26,536 nt of DNA. Source: JAWVZB01 sp033722375. GTDB taxonomy: Bacteria > Actinomycetota > Nitriliruptoria > Nitriliruptorales > Nitriliruptoraceae. The position numbers and the translations under genes were made by a program. The notes beneath the pieces are model-generated. The model saw only the letters and a list, made by a program, of their open reading frames with translations, searched no databases and was not told the DNA's origin. Positions 16,810 to 24,111 of this stretch are shown piece after piece; the first letter of the stretch is position 1; every line of letters begins with the position of its first letter. The stretch is taken from NCBI GenBank assembly GCA_033722375.1, contig JAWVZB010000038.1, forward strand, positions 1 through 26,536, in the 5' to 3' direction.

Positions 16810-18143
16810 CAGCCCCGCGCCCCGCCGGTGAAGTTCCAGGACCGCAGCCGGACGGACGGGGCGATCACGAAACCGGTGCCGAACTCGGAGTCGGCGAACC
16901 GGTCGTCGCTCCCGACCCCGAGGACGCGCCCCGCGGACAGCGCGTCGAGGAACGACTGGGTGAAACGCAGGTTGCCGACCGCTCCCGCCACCTCGCCGTC
17001 CTCGATCAGGAACGTGCCGTTACGCGTGAGGCCGGTGACGACCTGCGTCTTGGGGTCGAGCACCCGGCAGTAGTGGAACTGGGTGATGAGCAGCCCCCGC
17101 TCGACGTCGGCGACGAGCTCGTCCCGCTCGCTGTCGCCGGGGAGGAACACGAGGTTGGTCGGATAGGCGCCGAAGCTCTCGCCACCCGGGACCGCGTGGC
17201 CGGTGGTCGTCGTGTCGCTGCGAGCAGCGGTGCGGCGGTCGTGCACGACCTGTGTGCTGACCCCGTCCTCGACGAGTGGCACGCGTCGCTTGGGTGTCGC
17301 CTCGGCGTCGAACGGCAGTCCGATCGCCCGGGGGTCGCTCGGGTCGTCGACGATGTTGACCGCTGTGTCGAACTGCTGCTCCCCGAGCGTGACGAACGAC
17401 TGCCCCTCGAGCACCTGCTTGGCGTTGAAGCCGTAGGCGGTGAGGAACATCACGATCGTGGCGGTGGCCTCGGGCCCCAGCACCACCTCGTAGCTTCCGG
17501 GGTCGAGGTCGACGAACTCGGCTGATCGCCGGGCCCGGTCGGCCGCCACCTCGCCAGCGGCTGCACCGTCGAGGTCACTGAGGCTCCGCGAGGTCTGATG
17601 GGCGGAGCCGGCCGAGGTCTCGGTCTGGTGGATGCCGTCGAGCGTCGCACGGCTCGAGCTCGCCTCGACGCTCTGTCCAGCCGACGTCGCGATCGCGACC
17701 GTGGCGTACTCGGAATCCACGTACCCGGCCGCACGCAGATCCCCGTCCGCGCCGACGAACGTCTCGACCAGTGCTGCCCGGTCCTCGGGGCTGACCTCGG
17801 CCATGTCGTGGTCGGCCAGGTCACCGATCTCGAGCGAGGCGGGCTTGGATCCGCCGGCCCAGTGCGGATCGACGGGCTGAACCTCGGCGACCTCGAGCGT
17901 CTCGTCGACGAACCGCTTGACCTCGGACAGGTCGGAGGTGGTCGCACTGGCCGCACGGCCGTCCACCGCGAGCCGCAGCTCCAGCGATCGGGTCTCCTCA
18001 CCGACGTGCTGGTGGATGAAGGAGTTCGCGAACCGGGTCAGTCCATGCTGTAGGTCGGTGACGCGGACGATGGCGTCCGCACGATCGCCGACCAGCTCGA
18101 GAACCTGCTCGGCGAGGTCGAGGGGGCGTTGATCCTGGGTCAT
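16809..18143 (-). CDS. TldE/PmbA-family metallopeptidase subunit
   Basis: 444 residues, partner subunit of the TldD/TldE heterodimer that degrades unfolded peptides and, in enterobacteria, matures microcin B17 and trims CcdA. As expected for the E subunit, it has no HExxxH zinc motif. Recognisable blocks are an N-terminal segment with LQHGLTRFANSFIHQHV, a middle segment LDPGSYEVVLGPEATATIV, and a C-terminal SFGAYPTNLVFLPGDS followed by GLLITQFHYCRVLDPKTQVVTGLTRNG (the last read in parts). The ATG at 18143 overlaps the tldD stop by 4 nt. A longer open frame begins within tldD and is not used. Its stop shares a base with the hutH start. Confidence 0.9.
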   Translation of the reverse strand: MTQDQRPLDLAEQVLELVGDRADAIVRVTDLQHGLTRFANSFIHQHVGEETRSLELRLAVDGRAASATTSDLSEVKRFVDETLEVAEVQPVDPHWAGGSKPASLEIGDLADHDMAEVSPEDRAALVETFVGADGDLRAAGYVDSEYATVAIATSAGQSVEASSSRATLDGIHQTETSAGSAHQTSRSLSDLDGAAAGEVAADRARRSAEFVDLDPGSYEVVLGPEATATIVMFLTAYGFNAKQVLEGQSFVTLGEQQFDTAVNIVDDPSDPRAIGLPFDAEATPKRRVPLVEDGVSTQVVHDRRTAARSDTTTTGHAVPGGESFGAYPTNLVFLPGDSERDELVADVERGLLITQFHYCRVLDPKTQVVTGLTRNGTFLIEDGEVAGAVGNLRFTQSFLDALSAGRVLGVGSDDRFADSEFGTGFVIAPSVRLRSWNFTGGARG

Positions 18144-19594
18144 CCGGTCACCCCCACGCGCACGTTGCGGAACCGGGCGGGCGCTGCCGGATGGCCGGTG
18201 TGCCCCACCTGCATCGGCTGACCCTTCCCGCAGTTCGGGGTGCCCCACGGGATCCATTCGTCACCGCCGGCGAGCATGTCGAGCTTGGCCCAGAACTCCG
18301 GGGTGATCCCGGTGTAGGTCGGGTTCTTGACCATCCGCCCGAGCTCACCGTTCTTGACCTCCCAGCCGAGCTCGCAGCCGAACTGGAAGTTGAGGCGCTT
18401 GTCGTCGATCGACCAGGAACGGTTCGTGACCATGTAGACGCCGTCCTTGGTCTCGCTGATGATCTCGTCGAGGCTGGAGTCGCCCGGCAGCAGGCCGACG
18501 TTGGTCATCCGCACCATCGGCATGCGGTTGAAGCCGTCGGCCCGCATCATCCCCCCCGGTTCGACCCCCGCGATGTGGGCGGTGTCGCGCCCCGACAGCA
18601 CCCCGACCCAGGTCCCCTCCTTGACGATGTCGACCCGGCGAGCAGGCGTGCCCTCGTCGTCGAACCCGTAGGTGGACAGCGCACGGGGGATGGTCGCGTC
18701 CGCCGTGATGTTCATGAGCTCGCTGCCGTACTTGAGGGACCCGAGCTGGTCGAGGTCGAGGAACGACGTGCCGGCGAAGGCCGCCTCCCAGCCGAGGATG
18801 CGGTCGAGCTCGATGGCGTGGCCGACCGACTCGTGGATCTGGAGCGCGAGCTGGCTGCCCTCGAGGATGACGTCGAGCTCGCCCGACGGGCACTGCGGCG
18901 CGTCGAGAAGCTGGACCGCCTCCTCGGCGATGCGACCGGCGTGGGACCGGAAGTCCCAGCGGCGGACGACCTCGTAGCCCCCGGTCTCGTAGTGCCCGAA
19001 CGATTGGGGGTAGGAGCGCCGCTGCGTCTCGGACTCGCCCACTGCGGTCGCGTCCATGCCACCGCCGGACTCGACGAGGTGCTGGTGGATCTCGTGCCCC
19101 TGGCTCGAGACGAACCACTTCTCGGTGTCCCAGAAGCCGAGGTTGCCGGTCGCGACCATGACGCCGTCGACCTCGTGCATCTCGCGGGTGGTGTCGAGCA
19201 GCAGCTCGACCTTCTCGGACAGGGGGACCTCGAAGGGATCCTCGTCGAACGGTGTCTCGTAGGTGGCCTCGACGACCGGAACGTCCCGCAGCGCGAGCTC
19301 GGGTCCCGACACCCGCGCCGAGGCGCGTGCGGTCGCCGCGGCCTCCGCGCCCGTGGCCCGCGCGGCTCGATCCGTCAGGTCGCTGGTGGCCGCGAACCCC
19401 CAGGACGACCCGATCAGCGCTCGGACGCCGACGCCGGCCTCCTCACCGCGCGAGGCCGACTCGAGTTCCCCGTTCTGGGCGCCGAGGCGTTCTTGCCTGC
19501 CGATGACGACGCGGGCGTCGGCGTAGGTCGCGCCGGCGTCGAGCGCCCCCTCGACCGCGGTGCGGGCGTAGTCGAACATGGTGTGGTCGGTCAA
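18140..19594 (-). CDS. tldD: TldD-family zinc metallopeptidase
   Basis: Catalytic subunit of the TldD/TldE peptidase, 484 residues. The zinc motif HESVGH (HExxxH, H254 to H259) lies in LALQIHESVGHAIELDRI; downstream blocks GFDDEGTPARR, NVGLLPGDSS and a C-terminal NCGKGQPMQVGHTGHP match the family. Start choice: a TTG at 19594 has GGGGA 7 nt upstream, while the ATG five codons later (19579) has no ribosome site at a usable distance; either is possible. The long frame above it is a Ser/Arg/Pro-rich shadow. It is 31 nt below the histidine kinase stop and may be read through from it. Followed by tldE and hutH with overlapping stop/start codons. Confidence 0.9.
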   Translation of the reverse strand: MTDHTMFDYARTAVEGALDAGATYADARVVIGRQERLGAQNGELESASRGEEAGVGVRALIGSSWGFAATSDLTDRAARATGAEAAATARASARVSGPELALRDVPVVEATYETPFDEDPFEVPLSEKVELLLDTTREMHEVDGVMVATGNLGFWDTEKWFVSSQGHEIHQHLVESGGGMDATAVGESETQRRSYPQSFGHYETGGYEVVRRWDFRSHAGRIAEEAVQLLDAPQCPSGELDVILEGSQLALQIHESVGHAIELDRILGWEAAFAGTSFLDLDQLGSLKYGSELMNITADATIPRALSTYGFDDEGTPARRVDIVKEGTWVGVLSGRDTAHIAGVEPGGMMRADGFNRMPMVRMTNVGLLPGDSSLDEIISETKDGVYMVTNRSWSIDDKRLNFQFGCELGWEVKNGELGRMVKNPTYTGITPEFWAKLDMLAGGDEWIPWGTPNCGKGQPMQVGHTGHPAAPARFRNVRVGVTG

Positions 19595-19625
19595 CGGTGT
19601 CCCCGAACGAAAGCTTCCCACCACA

Positions 19626-21077
19626 CTACTGCGCCGACTGGGTCCCCGAGGTGTCGCCGGCGGAGTCGTGCTCGGTGTCGTCTTCCGGCGACCATCGCGG
19701 GAGCCGCAGCCCGAAGCTGCTGCCGTGCGGTTCAACCGGCTCGTACCACACCTCGCCCCCGTTGATCCCCGCGAGCCGCTGGGTGATCGCGAGCCCGATG
19801 CCGGTGCCTCTCGTGTCGTGGCTGGCGCGGGAGAAGCGCTCGAACAGGCGGGAGGCGAACTGCTCGGGGACGCCCTCCCCGTGGTCGATGACGCGGATCT
19901 CGACGGCCCCCTCCCGCTCCTCGCCGTGGATCTGGATGGGCGGGGCGCCGTACTTGGCGGCGTTGCTCAGGAAGTTGGAGATGATCTCGTCGACGTGGCC
20001 CTTGTCCGCGAAGGCACGGAGGTCCGCGGGCAGCCGGATCTCGGGAGCCTCGATCTCGAGACCACCGAGCACTTCGTCGACGAGGTCGCGGAGGTCGACG
20101 GAACCCCGTTCCGGTTCGATCGAGCTGGCCTCGAGCTTGGTGATCGTGAGGAGGTTCTCGATGAGCCGGTTCATGCGCCAGGCCTGCGACTTCATGCGTG
20201 CCATCAGCTCGGAGGTGTTCCCGGTCAGCTCGACCTGCCGCTCGAGGGTCTCGAGCATGCCGACGATGACCGCGAGGGGCGAGCGGAGGTCGTGAGCGAC
20301 GATCGAGACCACCTCGTCGCGCAACATGAGCGCATCGCGGAGCATCTGCTCCGCCCTGACCCGTTCGGTCACGTCCCGCAGGGCCACGACGGTGGCGTCT
20401 TCGTCCTCCCACTGCGTCCAGGTCGTCAGGAGCTCCACGTGGCATGGCCGCCCACCCGGCAGTACCAGTTCGATCGTGCCGTGGAGCGGGAACCCGAACG
20501 TGCTCCCGACGAGCTGCTGGTCCCGTCCCTCGAAGAGCCGCTCCGCCGCGGCGTTGGCGAACACGACCATGCCGTCCTCGTCGACGACGAGCATCCCGTC
20601 AGCGCTCATCTCGATCGCGCGCTGGAGGTCGGCCGGCGAGTCCACGTCGGTGAACGAGAGCACTGAGCGCTGATGGCCGTGGTGGCGGCGTACGGCGTGT
20701 TCGAGCGAGCTCCGCAGCGTCTCGCGGTCCGTCGTGTCCTTGCTCAGGACGTCCTGCACGCCGAGGGTGAACAGCTCATCGGCGACCTCGCTCAGGGCAG
20801 CCGACGTGAACACGACGACCGGAAGGTCGGGGTGCTGTTCCCGCAGGCTCGCGACGGTGGCGGGTCCGTCGCTGTCCGGTAGCCCGAGGTCCACGAGCGC
20901 CGCATCGAAATGGCTGGCCCTGATCTGGTCGAGTGCCGCGGCGAGATCGCCGGCGGCGGTGAGCTCGAACCGGCGTCCGTCGCCGTCGGGGCGCAGGAGG
21001 TGTGCGATCAGTGTTCGTTGAGCGGCGGTGTCCTCCACGACGAGCACACTCATCGCGTCTGGTGCGACGGCGGTCAT
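19626..21077 (-). CDS. REC-PAS-HisKA hybrid sensor histidine kinase
   Basis: 483 residues, no transmembrane segment, so a soluble signalling kinase. The receiver domain (about 9-125) carries the acidic pair in VVEDT, phospho-acceptor D63 in LVDLGLPDSDG and switch Lys K113. A PAS domain (about 150-235) contains GMLVVDEDGMVVFANAAAERLF. The HisKA H-box AHDLRSP has H262. The HATPase domain has an N-box near 363-376 (DEIISNFLSNAAKYG), G1 DHGEGVP (398-404) and G2 GTGIGL (424-429). A receiver placed N-terminal to PAS-HisKA means the kinase is itself controlled by phosphorylation. The ATG overlaps the kaiB-like stop by 4 nt. The C-terminal tail is acidic and disordered. Compared with cyanobacterial SasA, which has an N-terminal KaiB-like domain, here KaiB is a separate coupled gene and a receiver takes the N-terminal place. 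Confidence 0.93.
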   Translation of the reverse strand: MTAVAPDAMSVLVVEDTAAQRTLIAHLLRPDGDGRRFELTAAGDLAAALDQIRASHFDAALVDLGLPDSDGPATVASLREQHPDLPVVVFTSAALSEVADELFTLGVQDVLSKDTTDRETLRSSLEHAVRRHHGHQRSVLSFTDVDSPADLQRAIEMSADGMLVVDEDGMVVFANAAAERLFEGRDQQLVGSTFGFPLHGTIELVLPGGRPCHVELLTTWTQWEDEDATVVALRDVTERVRAEQMLRDALMLRDEVVSIVAHDLRSPLAVIVGMLETLERQVELTGNTSELMARMKSQAWRMNRLIENLLTITKLEASSIEPERGSVDLRDLVDEVLGGLEIEAPEIRLPADLRAFADKGHVDEIISNFLSNAAKYGAPPIQIHGEEREGAVEIRVIDHGEGVPEQFASRLFERFSRASHDTRGTGIGLAITQRLAGINGGEVWYEPVEPHGSSFGLRLPRWSPEDDTEHDSAGDTSGTQSAQ

Positions 21078-21352
21078 CGGGCCAACTCCACGTCGATCCC
21101 GATCGCCTCCGCGACCCGTTCCCGGTTCCTGAAGTCTCCGACGACGCTCTGTCGCGGCGGCGGGGAGGTCCGCACGAGCGTCGGGGTCGCCAGGATCCGC
21201 TCGCTCTCGGCGGCCGACGGATCCTCGAGAACGTCCACGATCGTCAGGTAGAAGTCGCCACTGGCATCGCGGAAGAGGCCCTCGATCGCGGCGATGGCCT
21301 GCGCGGAACGACCCGAGCGGCCCGCCACGTAGAGCGTGAACAACTGCTGCAC
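21074..21352 (-). CDS. KaiB-family protein
   Basis: 92-residue thioredoxin-like KaiB-fold protein. FTLYVAGRSGRSAQAIAAIE (5-24) matches the KaiB start (LYVAGxxxxS), and RILATPTLVRTSPPP with GDFRNRERV matches the KaiB signature ILATPTL...LPPPxRRxIGDLSxREKV. KaiB binds KaiC in the cyanobacterial clock and in related stress systems; KaiB-like domains also sit in SasA. The GTG at 21352 is chosen because GGAGAGGGGG lies a few bases upstream and the family motif starts at residue 5. An ATG at 21421 in the same frame would add 23 low-complexity Pro/Gly/Arg residues. It overlaps the upstream receiver frame by 109 nt and the kinase start by 4 nt. No kaiC is visible in the window. Confidence 0.85.
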   Translation of the reverse strand: MQQLFTLYVAGRSGRSAQAIAAIEGLFRDASGDFYLTIVDVLEDPSAAESERILATPTLVRTSPPPRQSVVGDFRNRERVAEAIGIDVELAR

Positions 21353-21807
21353 CGGGCCCCCTCTCCGTCCGTCACCGCGGCCCGACGCTGGTGTGGGGGG
21401 GCGCGGTGGCTGCGCCCCCATCGCGCCCCGGGTGCTGGGTGAACCGGCGGCGTCATGAGGAGGCGGTGGTCGACCTCCTCCTTGACGAGGTAGTCCTGTG
21501 CGCCGGCCCGTACTGCGGCGAGCCCATCCTCCTCGTTACCGAGCACCGTGAACACCACGATCGGCAACTTGGTCACGGCATTCACGCGGTGGAAGGTGTC
21601 GATCCCGCGACTGTCCGGCAGGTTCAGGTCGAGGAGCACGAGATCGAACGACCCGTCGCCGAGTTCCTCCAGGGCGCCAGCGAGCGACGACGTGGTGGTG
21701 ACCGCGAAGCTGACCTGGCTCTCGGCGAGCGCGACACCCACGAGTCGCTCGTCGCCGGGGTTGTCCTCGACCAGGAGGACGTCGATCGTCGAAATGTCCT
21801 CACTCAT
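21244..21807 (-). CDS. Single-domain response regulator with anomalous C-terminus
   Basis: Receiver domain covers residues 7-118: acidic pair in LLVEDNPGD, phospho-Asp D60 in LVLLDLNLPDS, conserved Thr in VFTVLG (T87), switch Lys K109 in YLVKEE. After DHRLLM (118) the normal fifth helix is missing. The frame runs on for about 70 Pro/Arg/Ser-rich residues that, in their last third, are read out of frame over the kaiB-like gene, so this tail is probably not a conserved domain. Either the protein is a truncated receiver or a frameshift joins it to KaiB. The ATG at 21807 has AAAGGGGGAG about 9 nt upstream. First gene of the receiver/KaiB/kinase operon. Confidence 0.8.
   Translation of the reverse strand: MSEDISTIDVLLVEDNPGDERLVGVALAESQVSFAVTTTSSLAGALEELGDGSFDLVLLDLNLPDSRGIDTFHRVNAVTKLPIVVFTVLGNEEDGLAAVRAGAQDYLVKEEVDHRLLMTPPVHPAPGARWGRSHRAPPHQRRAAVTDGEGARCSSCSRSTWRAARVVPRRPSPRSRASSAMPVATST
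21394..21400 (-). promoter_or_regulatory. Slippery-type heptamer C_CCC_CCA in the receiver frame
   Basis: On the minus strand the receiver frame reads CCC CCA at codons 137-138, preceded by C, giving an X_XXY_YYZ pattern inside a run of seven C. A -1 slip here would move ribosomes into the KaiB frame and give a fusion of about 244 residues. This is a pattern match only. A homopolymer sequencing error at the same run would produce the same picture. Confidence 0.25.
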
Positions 21808-22136
21808 GCGAGCCGGCTCCCCCTTTGGTCCCCCCGACGGGCGACGCAGGGTAACCGGGAAGCGAACGCCAGTCCGAGGGGCGGGCTGCCGACGCCTGCT
21901 GCGACCATCGGACCCCGGACGTCACGGTCGAGACTCCGGTCGGCACCCGTGTGCATGTCCACCTCTCCGAGCCACTCTGTGGGCTTCGAGGCGACGATAA
22001 GCAGCGAGGGATGCGGCCCAGCCCGGATCTGGGACGGATCTCCCCGACGGCTCTCGTGACGAGTGCTACCCGAAGTCGTACCGTTGTGGGAGACGGAGCG
22101 TGGCTCAGGCCGTTCCAGCAGATCGAGGCAAGCCTG
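21808..22136. promoter_or_regulatory. Divergent intergenic region of the KaiB/two-component cluster
   Basis: A 329-nt gap with no convincing gene; an upstream extension of the plus-strand frame has no protein-like pattern. Toward the plus-strand pair, GTGACG (22056-22061) and TACCGT (22079-22084) are spaced exactly 17 nt, a plausible housekeeping-sigma promoter with a leader of about 45 nt. Toward the receiver/KaiB operon the minus strand reads TACCCT (21848-21853), a possible -10 without a good -35. Shared control of both transcripts is likely from the layout. No RNA gene or clear operator was recognised. Confidence 0.4.
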
Positions 22137-22397
22137 ATGGCAGAGGACCGCGAAGCGAGCTTGACCCCCGAGCTCGTCCACGAGCTCCATCAGCGTGCGC
22201 TGGCACTGAACGATGAGCTCGTGCAGCTCGCCAGCGCGGCCTACCTCGCACTGATGGTCGAGGAGACCGACGAGGCCAAACGGCTCGTGGCTGAGCTCAT
22301 CGAACAGCTGCGCGAGGCGGTCGGTGACCTGTTCGAGCCGACGCGCACAGCCGGTCCCCTGGTCCCCGGTGACCTCGTGCGGCGGACCGGTCGATGA
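22137..22397 (+). CDS. Small helical protein of unknown function
   Basis: 86 residues, not recognised. The core (about 8-65) is one or two long amphipathic helices rich in Leu, Ala and Glu (ELVHELHQRALALNDELVQL, then ETDEAKRLVAELIEQLREAV), suggesting a helical bundle or coiled coil; the last 20 residues are Pro/Arg-rich and probably loose. No transmembrane segment. The ATG at 22137 is chosen because residues before it in the open frame look random; CGAGGCAAG lies about 10 nt upstream. Its TGA overlaps the ATG of the CheY-like receiver by 4 nt, so it is translated with that protein and may be its partner (phosphotransfer or dimerisation role are guesses). A His in LHQRAL (near 17) would be the only obvious candidate phospho-site. 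Confidence 0.7.
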   Translation: MAEDREASLTPELVHELHQRALALNDELVQLASAAYLALMVEETDEAKRLVAELIEQLREAVGDLFEPTRTAGPLVPGDLVRRTGR

Positions 22398-22783
22398 CGG
22401 GGGACGCGAGGAGGGTGCGGGTGGCGTTGGTCGACGACGCGCCCGAGGTGCTGCGGTTCATGGAGCTCTATCTCTCCCGCAACGACCGGGTCGAGATCGT
22501 GGGGGTGGCCAACAACGGCCGGGACGGGCTGACCCTGGTCGAGAAGCTGAAGCCCGACGTGCTGCTCCTCGACCTCTCGATGCCGGAGATGGACGGCCTC
22601 GAGGTCCTGCGGGAGCTGCAGGCTCGCAAGACGAACGGACTCAAGACGATCGTCGTCTCGGGGCTCGACCGCGAGGACCTCGAGGCGACCTGCCTCGAGC
22701 TCGGGGCGGTTCGCTACCTCGAGAAGGGTGAGGGGTTCGCGCAGCTACCCGACATCGTCCTCGAGGTCGGTGCGGCTGCCTGA
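22394..22783 (+). CDS. CheY-like single-domain response regulator
   Basis: 129 residues, almost exactly one receiver domain with no DNA-binding output. Acidic pair in ALVDDAPE, phospho-Asp in VLLLDLSMPEMDG (about D56), Ser in IVVSGLD in the conserved Thr/Ser place, switch Lys in RYLEKGEG. It would act by protein-protein contact, or as a phosphate sink for the REC-PAS-HisKA kinase encoded in the divergent operon; that pairing is inferred from position. The ATG overlaps the upstream small-protein stop (ATGA). No sign of damage. Confidence 0.9.
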   Translation: MTGDARRVRVALVDDAPEVLRFMELYLSRNDRVEIVGVANNGRDGLTLVEKLKPDVLLLDLSMPEMDGLEVLRELQARKTNGLKTIVVSGLDREDLEATCLELGAVRYLEKGEGFAQLPDIVLEVGAAA

Positions 22784-22867
22784 CCCAGGGGTCGAGCCCG
22801 GACGACGTTCGAGCGTCTCGCCCGCTCGTTCGCGGCTGGGAGCGTTAGGACCTGGCAGGATGTGTTC

Positions 22868-24010
22868 ATGCCCGGCATCGACTACGAGCTCCTCGAGGAG
22901 GAGTACGACGAGGACTTCCGGCCGCCACCCGGCCAGAAGCTGTCCACGCAAGCGCAGGATCGCATCGACGAGGATGCCACCGCCCGGGTGATCGCGGTTG
23001 ACCGCGGGCGGGTCACCGTGCTGCTCGACGGCGAGGAGGTCGATGCCACCTTCGCCGGCTCGATGCGGGGCGAGAAGGTGGTGGTCGGTGACCGGGTCCG
23101 TGTCCGCCCCCCGGAGCGGCGCTCGGATGTGGCCAGGATCACCGAACGGCTGCCACGGGAGACCTTCCTGCTGAGGACGTCCGACGACACTCGGGACGAC
23201 CCACGTGTCGTGGTCGCCAACGCAGACCAGGTCGTCGTGATCATCGGAGCCGACTACCTCGAGGGAGGCGTCCGGTTCCTCGACCGCGTGCTCGTGGCCG
23301 CTGCCGCGGGTGGCTTGGATGCGGAGATCGTCGTGAACAAGATCGACCTCGTCGCCGACGAGGCTGACGTAGACAGAGACGACGACAGAGATAGAGACCT
23401 GCGAGACGGAGACCCCGGACCAGAAGACTCACGAGAGGACGAGGATCCCGAGGACGGTGGCGTCGTCGTGGCGAGGTGGTCCGACCTCGAAGCGGTGGCG
23501 GAACGCTACGAGCAGCTCGGCAGCGAGGTGCTGTTCGTGAGCGCGAAGACGGGACACAACGTCGAGCAGCTCAACTGGCGTCTGGAGGGCTGCTGGACGG
23601 TGATGACCGGGCATTCGGGGGTCGGGAAGTCGCGACTGTTCAACCGCCTGGTTCCGGACGCGCAGCAGGAGATCGGTGAGGTCGGGCGGCGGGGTGGCCG
23701 GCACACCACCGTGGCGGCGAAAGCGATGCGGGTACCCGGACACGAGGATGCCTGGCTCGTCGACACGCCGGGGGTGCGCTCGTTCGGGATCGGGATGGTC
23801 GATCCGGTGGACCTTCCACGGCTCTTCCCGGAGCTCGCGAAGCTCCGCTGCGACATCCCCGATTGTGTCCACGACGGCGAACCCGGGTGCGCGATCGACG
23901 AGGCGGACATCCACCCCGCGAGATGGGAGTCCTACCAACGCCTGCTGAGCTCGCTGCGTGGGGACGACCGGTGGGAACCCGACGAGTGGGCCGTGGGCCC
24001 CGGCGGTTGA
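22868..24010 (+). CDS. rsgA: Ribosome small-subunit GTPase RsgA with an acidic insert
   Basis: Circularly permuted GTPase that helps mature the 30S ribosomal subunit. 380 residues: N-terminal OB-fold (about 36-105), then G4 NKID (157-160), G5-like SAKTG (225-229), G1 GHSGVGKS (248-255), a switch region with RHTT (278-281), G3 DTPG (299-302), and a C-terminal zinc knuckle C328-x4-C333-x-H335-x5-C341. The ATG at 22868 is chosen because AGGA lies 7 nt upstream; a GTG two codons earlier is too close to it. Between G4 and G5 (about 165-198) there is an Asp/Arg/Glu repeat insert absent from typical RsgA, whose codons (AGA, GTA, CGA, TCA) differ from the rest of the gene. Function should be kept, since all motifs are intact. 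Confidence 0.95.
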   Translation: MPGIDYELLEEEYDEDFRPPPGQKLSTQAQDRIDEDATARVIAVDRGRVTVLLDGEEVDATFAGSMRGEKVVVGDRVRVRPPERRSDVARITERLPRETFLLRTSDDTRDDPRVVVANADQVVVIIGADYLEGGVRFLDRVLVAAAAGGLDAEIVVNKIDLVADEADVDRDDDRDRDLRDGDPGPEDSREDEDPEDGGVVVARWSDLEAVAERYEQLGSEVLFVSAKTGHNVEQLNWRLEGCWTVMTGHSGVGKSRLFNRLVPDAQQEIGEVGRRGGRHTTVAAKAMRVPGHEDAWLVDTPGVRSFGIGMVDPVDLPRLFPELAKLRCDIPDCVHDGEPGCAIDEADIHPARWESYQRLLSSLRGDDRWEPDEWAVGPGG

Positions 24011-24026
24011 CAGGGGCTGGCCGCTC

Positions 24027-24041
24027 CCTCCCTTCGGGAGG
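24027..24041 (+). terminator. Hairpin downstream of rsgA
   Basis: CCTCCC (24027-24032) and GGGAGG (24036-24041) form a perfect 6-bp stem around TTC, 16 nt after the rsgA stop, followed by a short pyrimidine run (ATCTTTCC). It could end the rsgA message, or be a leader hairpin of the aldehyde dehydrogenase gene. Confidence 0.4.
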
Positions 24042-24111
24042 ACCATCTTTCCCCGAGCAGACCTACCATCATCGCCACGCTTCCGATGCCCCATCCCGCG
24101 AGGAGGAGCCC

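Noticed and set aside
18191..19765. 524-codon plus-strand open frame over tldD
   Set aside because: Shadow of tldD, no domain pattern.
21951..22136. 62-codon upstream extension of the small helical gene
   Set aside because: No helical or conserved pattern, contains promoter-like sequence, and a ribosome-binding site lies near the internal ATG at 22137.
24007..24012. TTGACA as a -35 box for the aldehyde dehydrogenase gene
   Set aside because: Perfect hexamer, but it overlaps the rsgA stop and no -10-like sequence lies 16-19 nt downstream.
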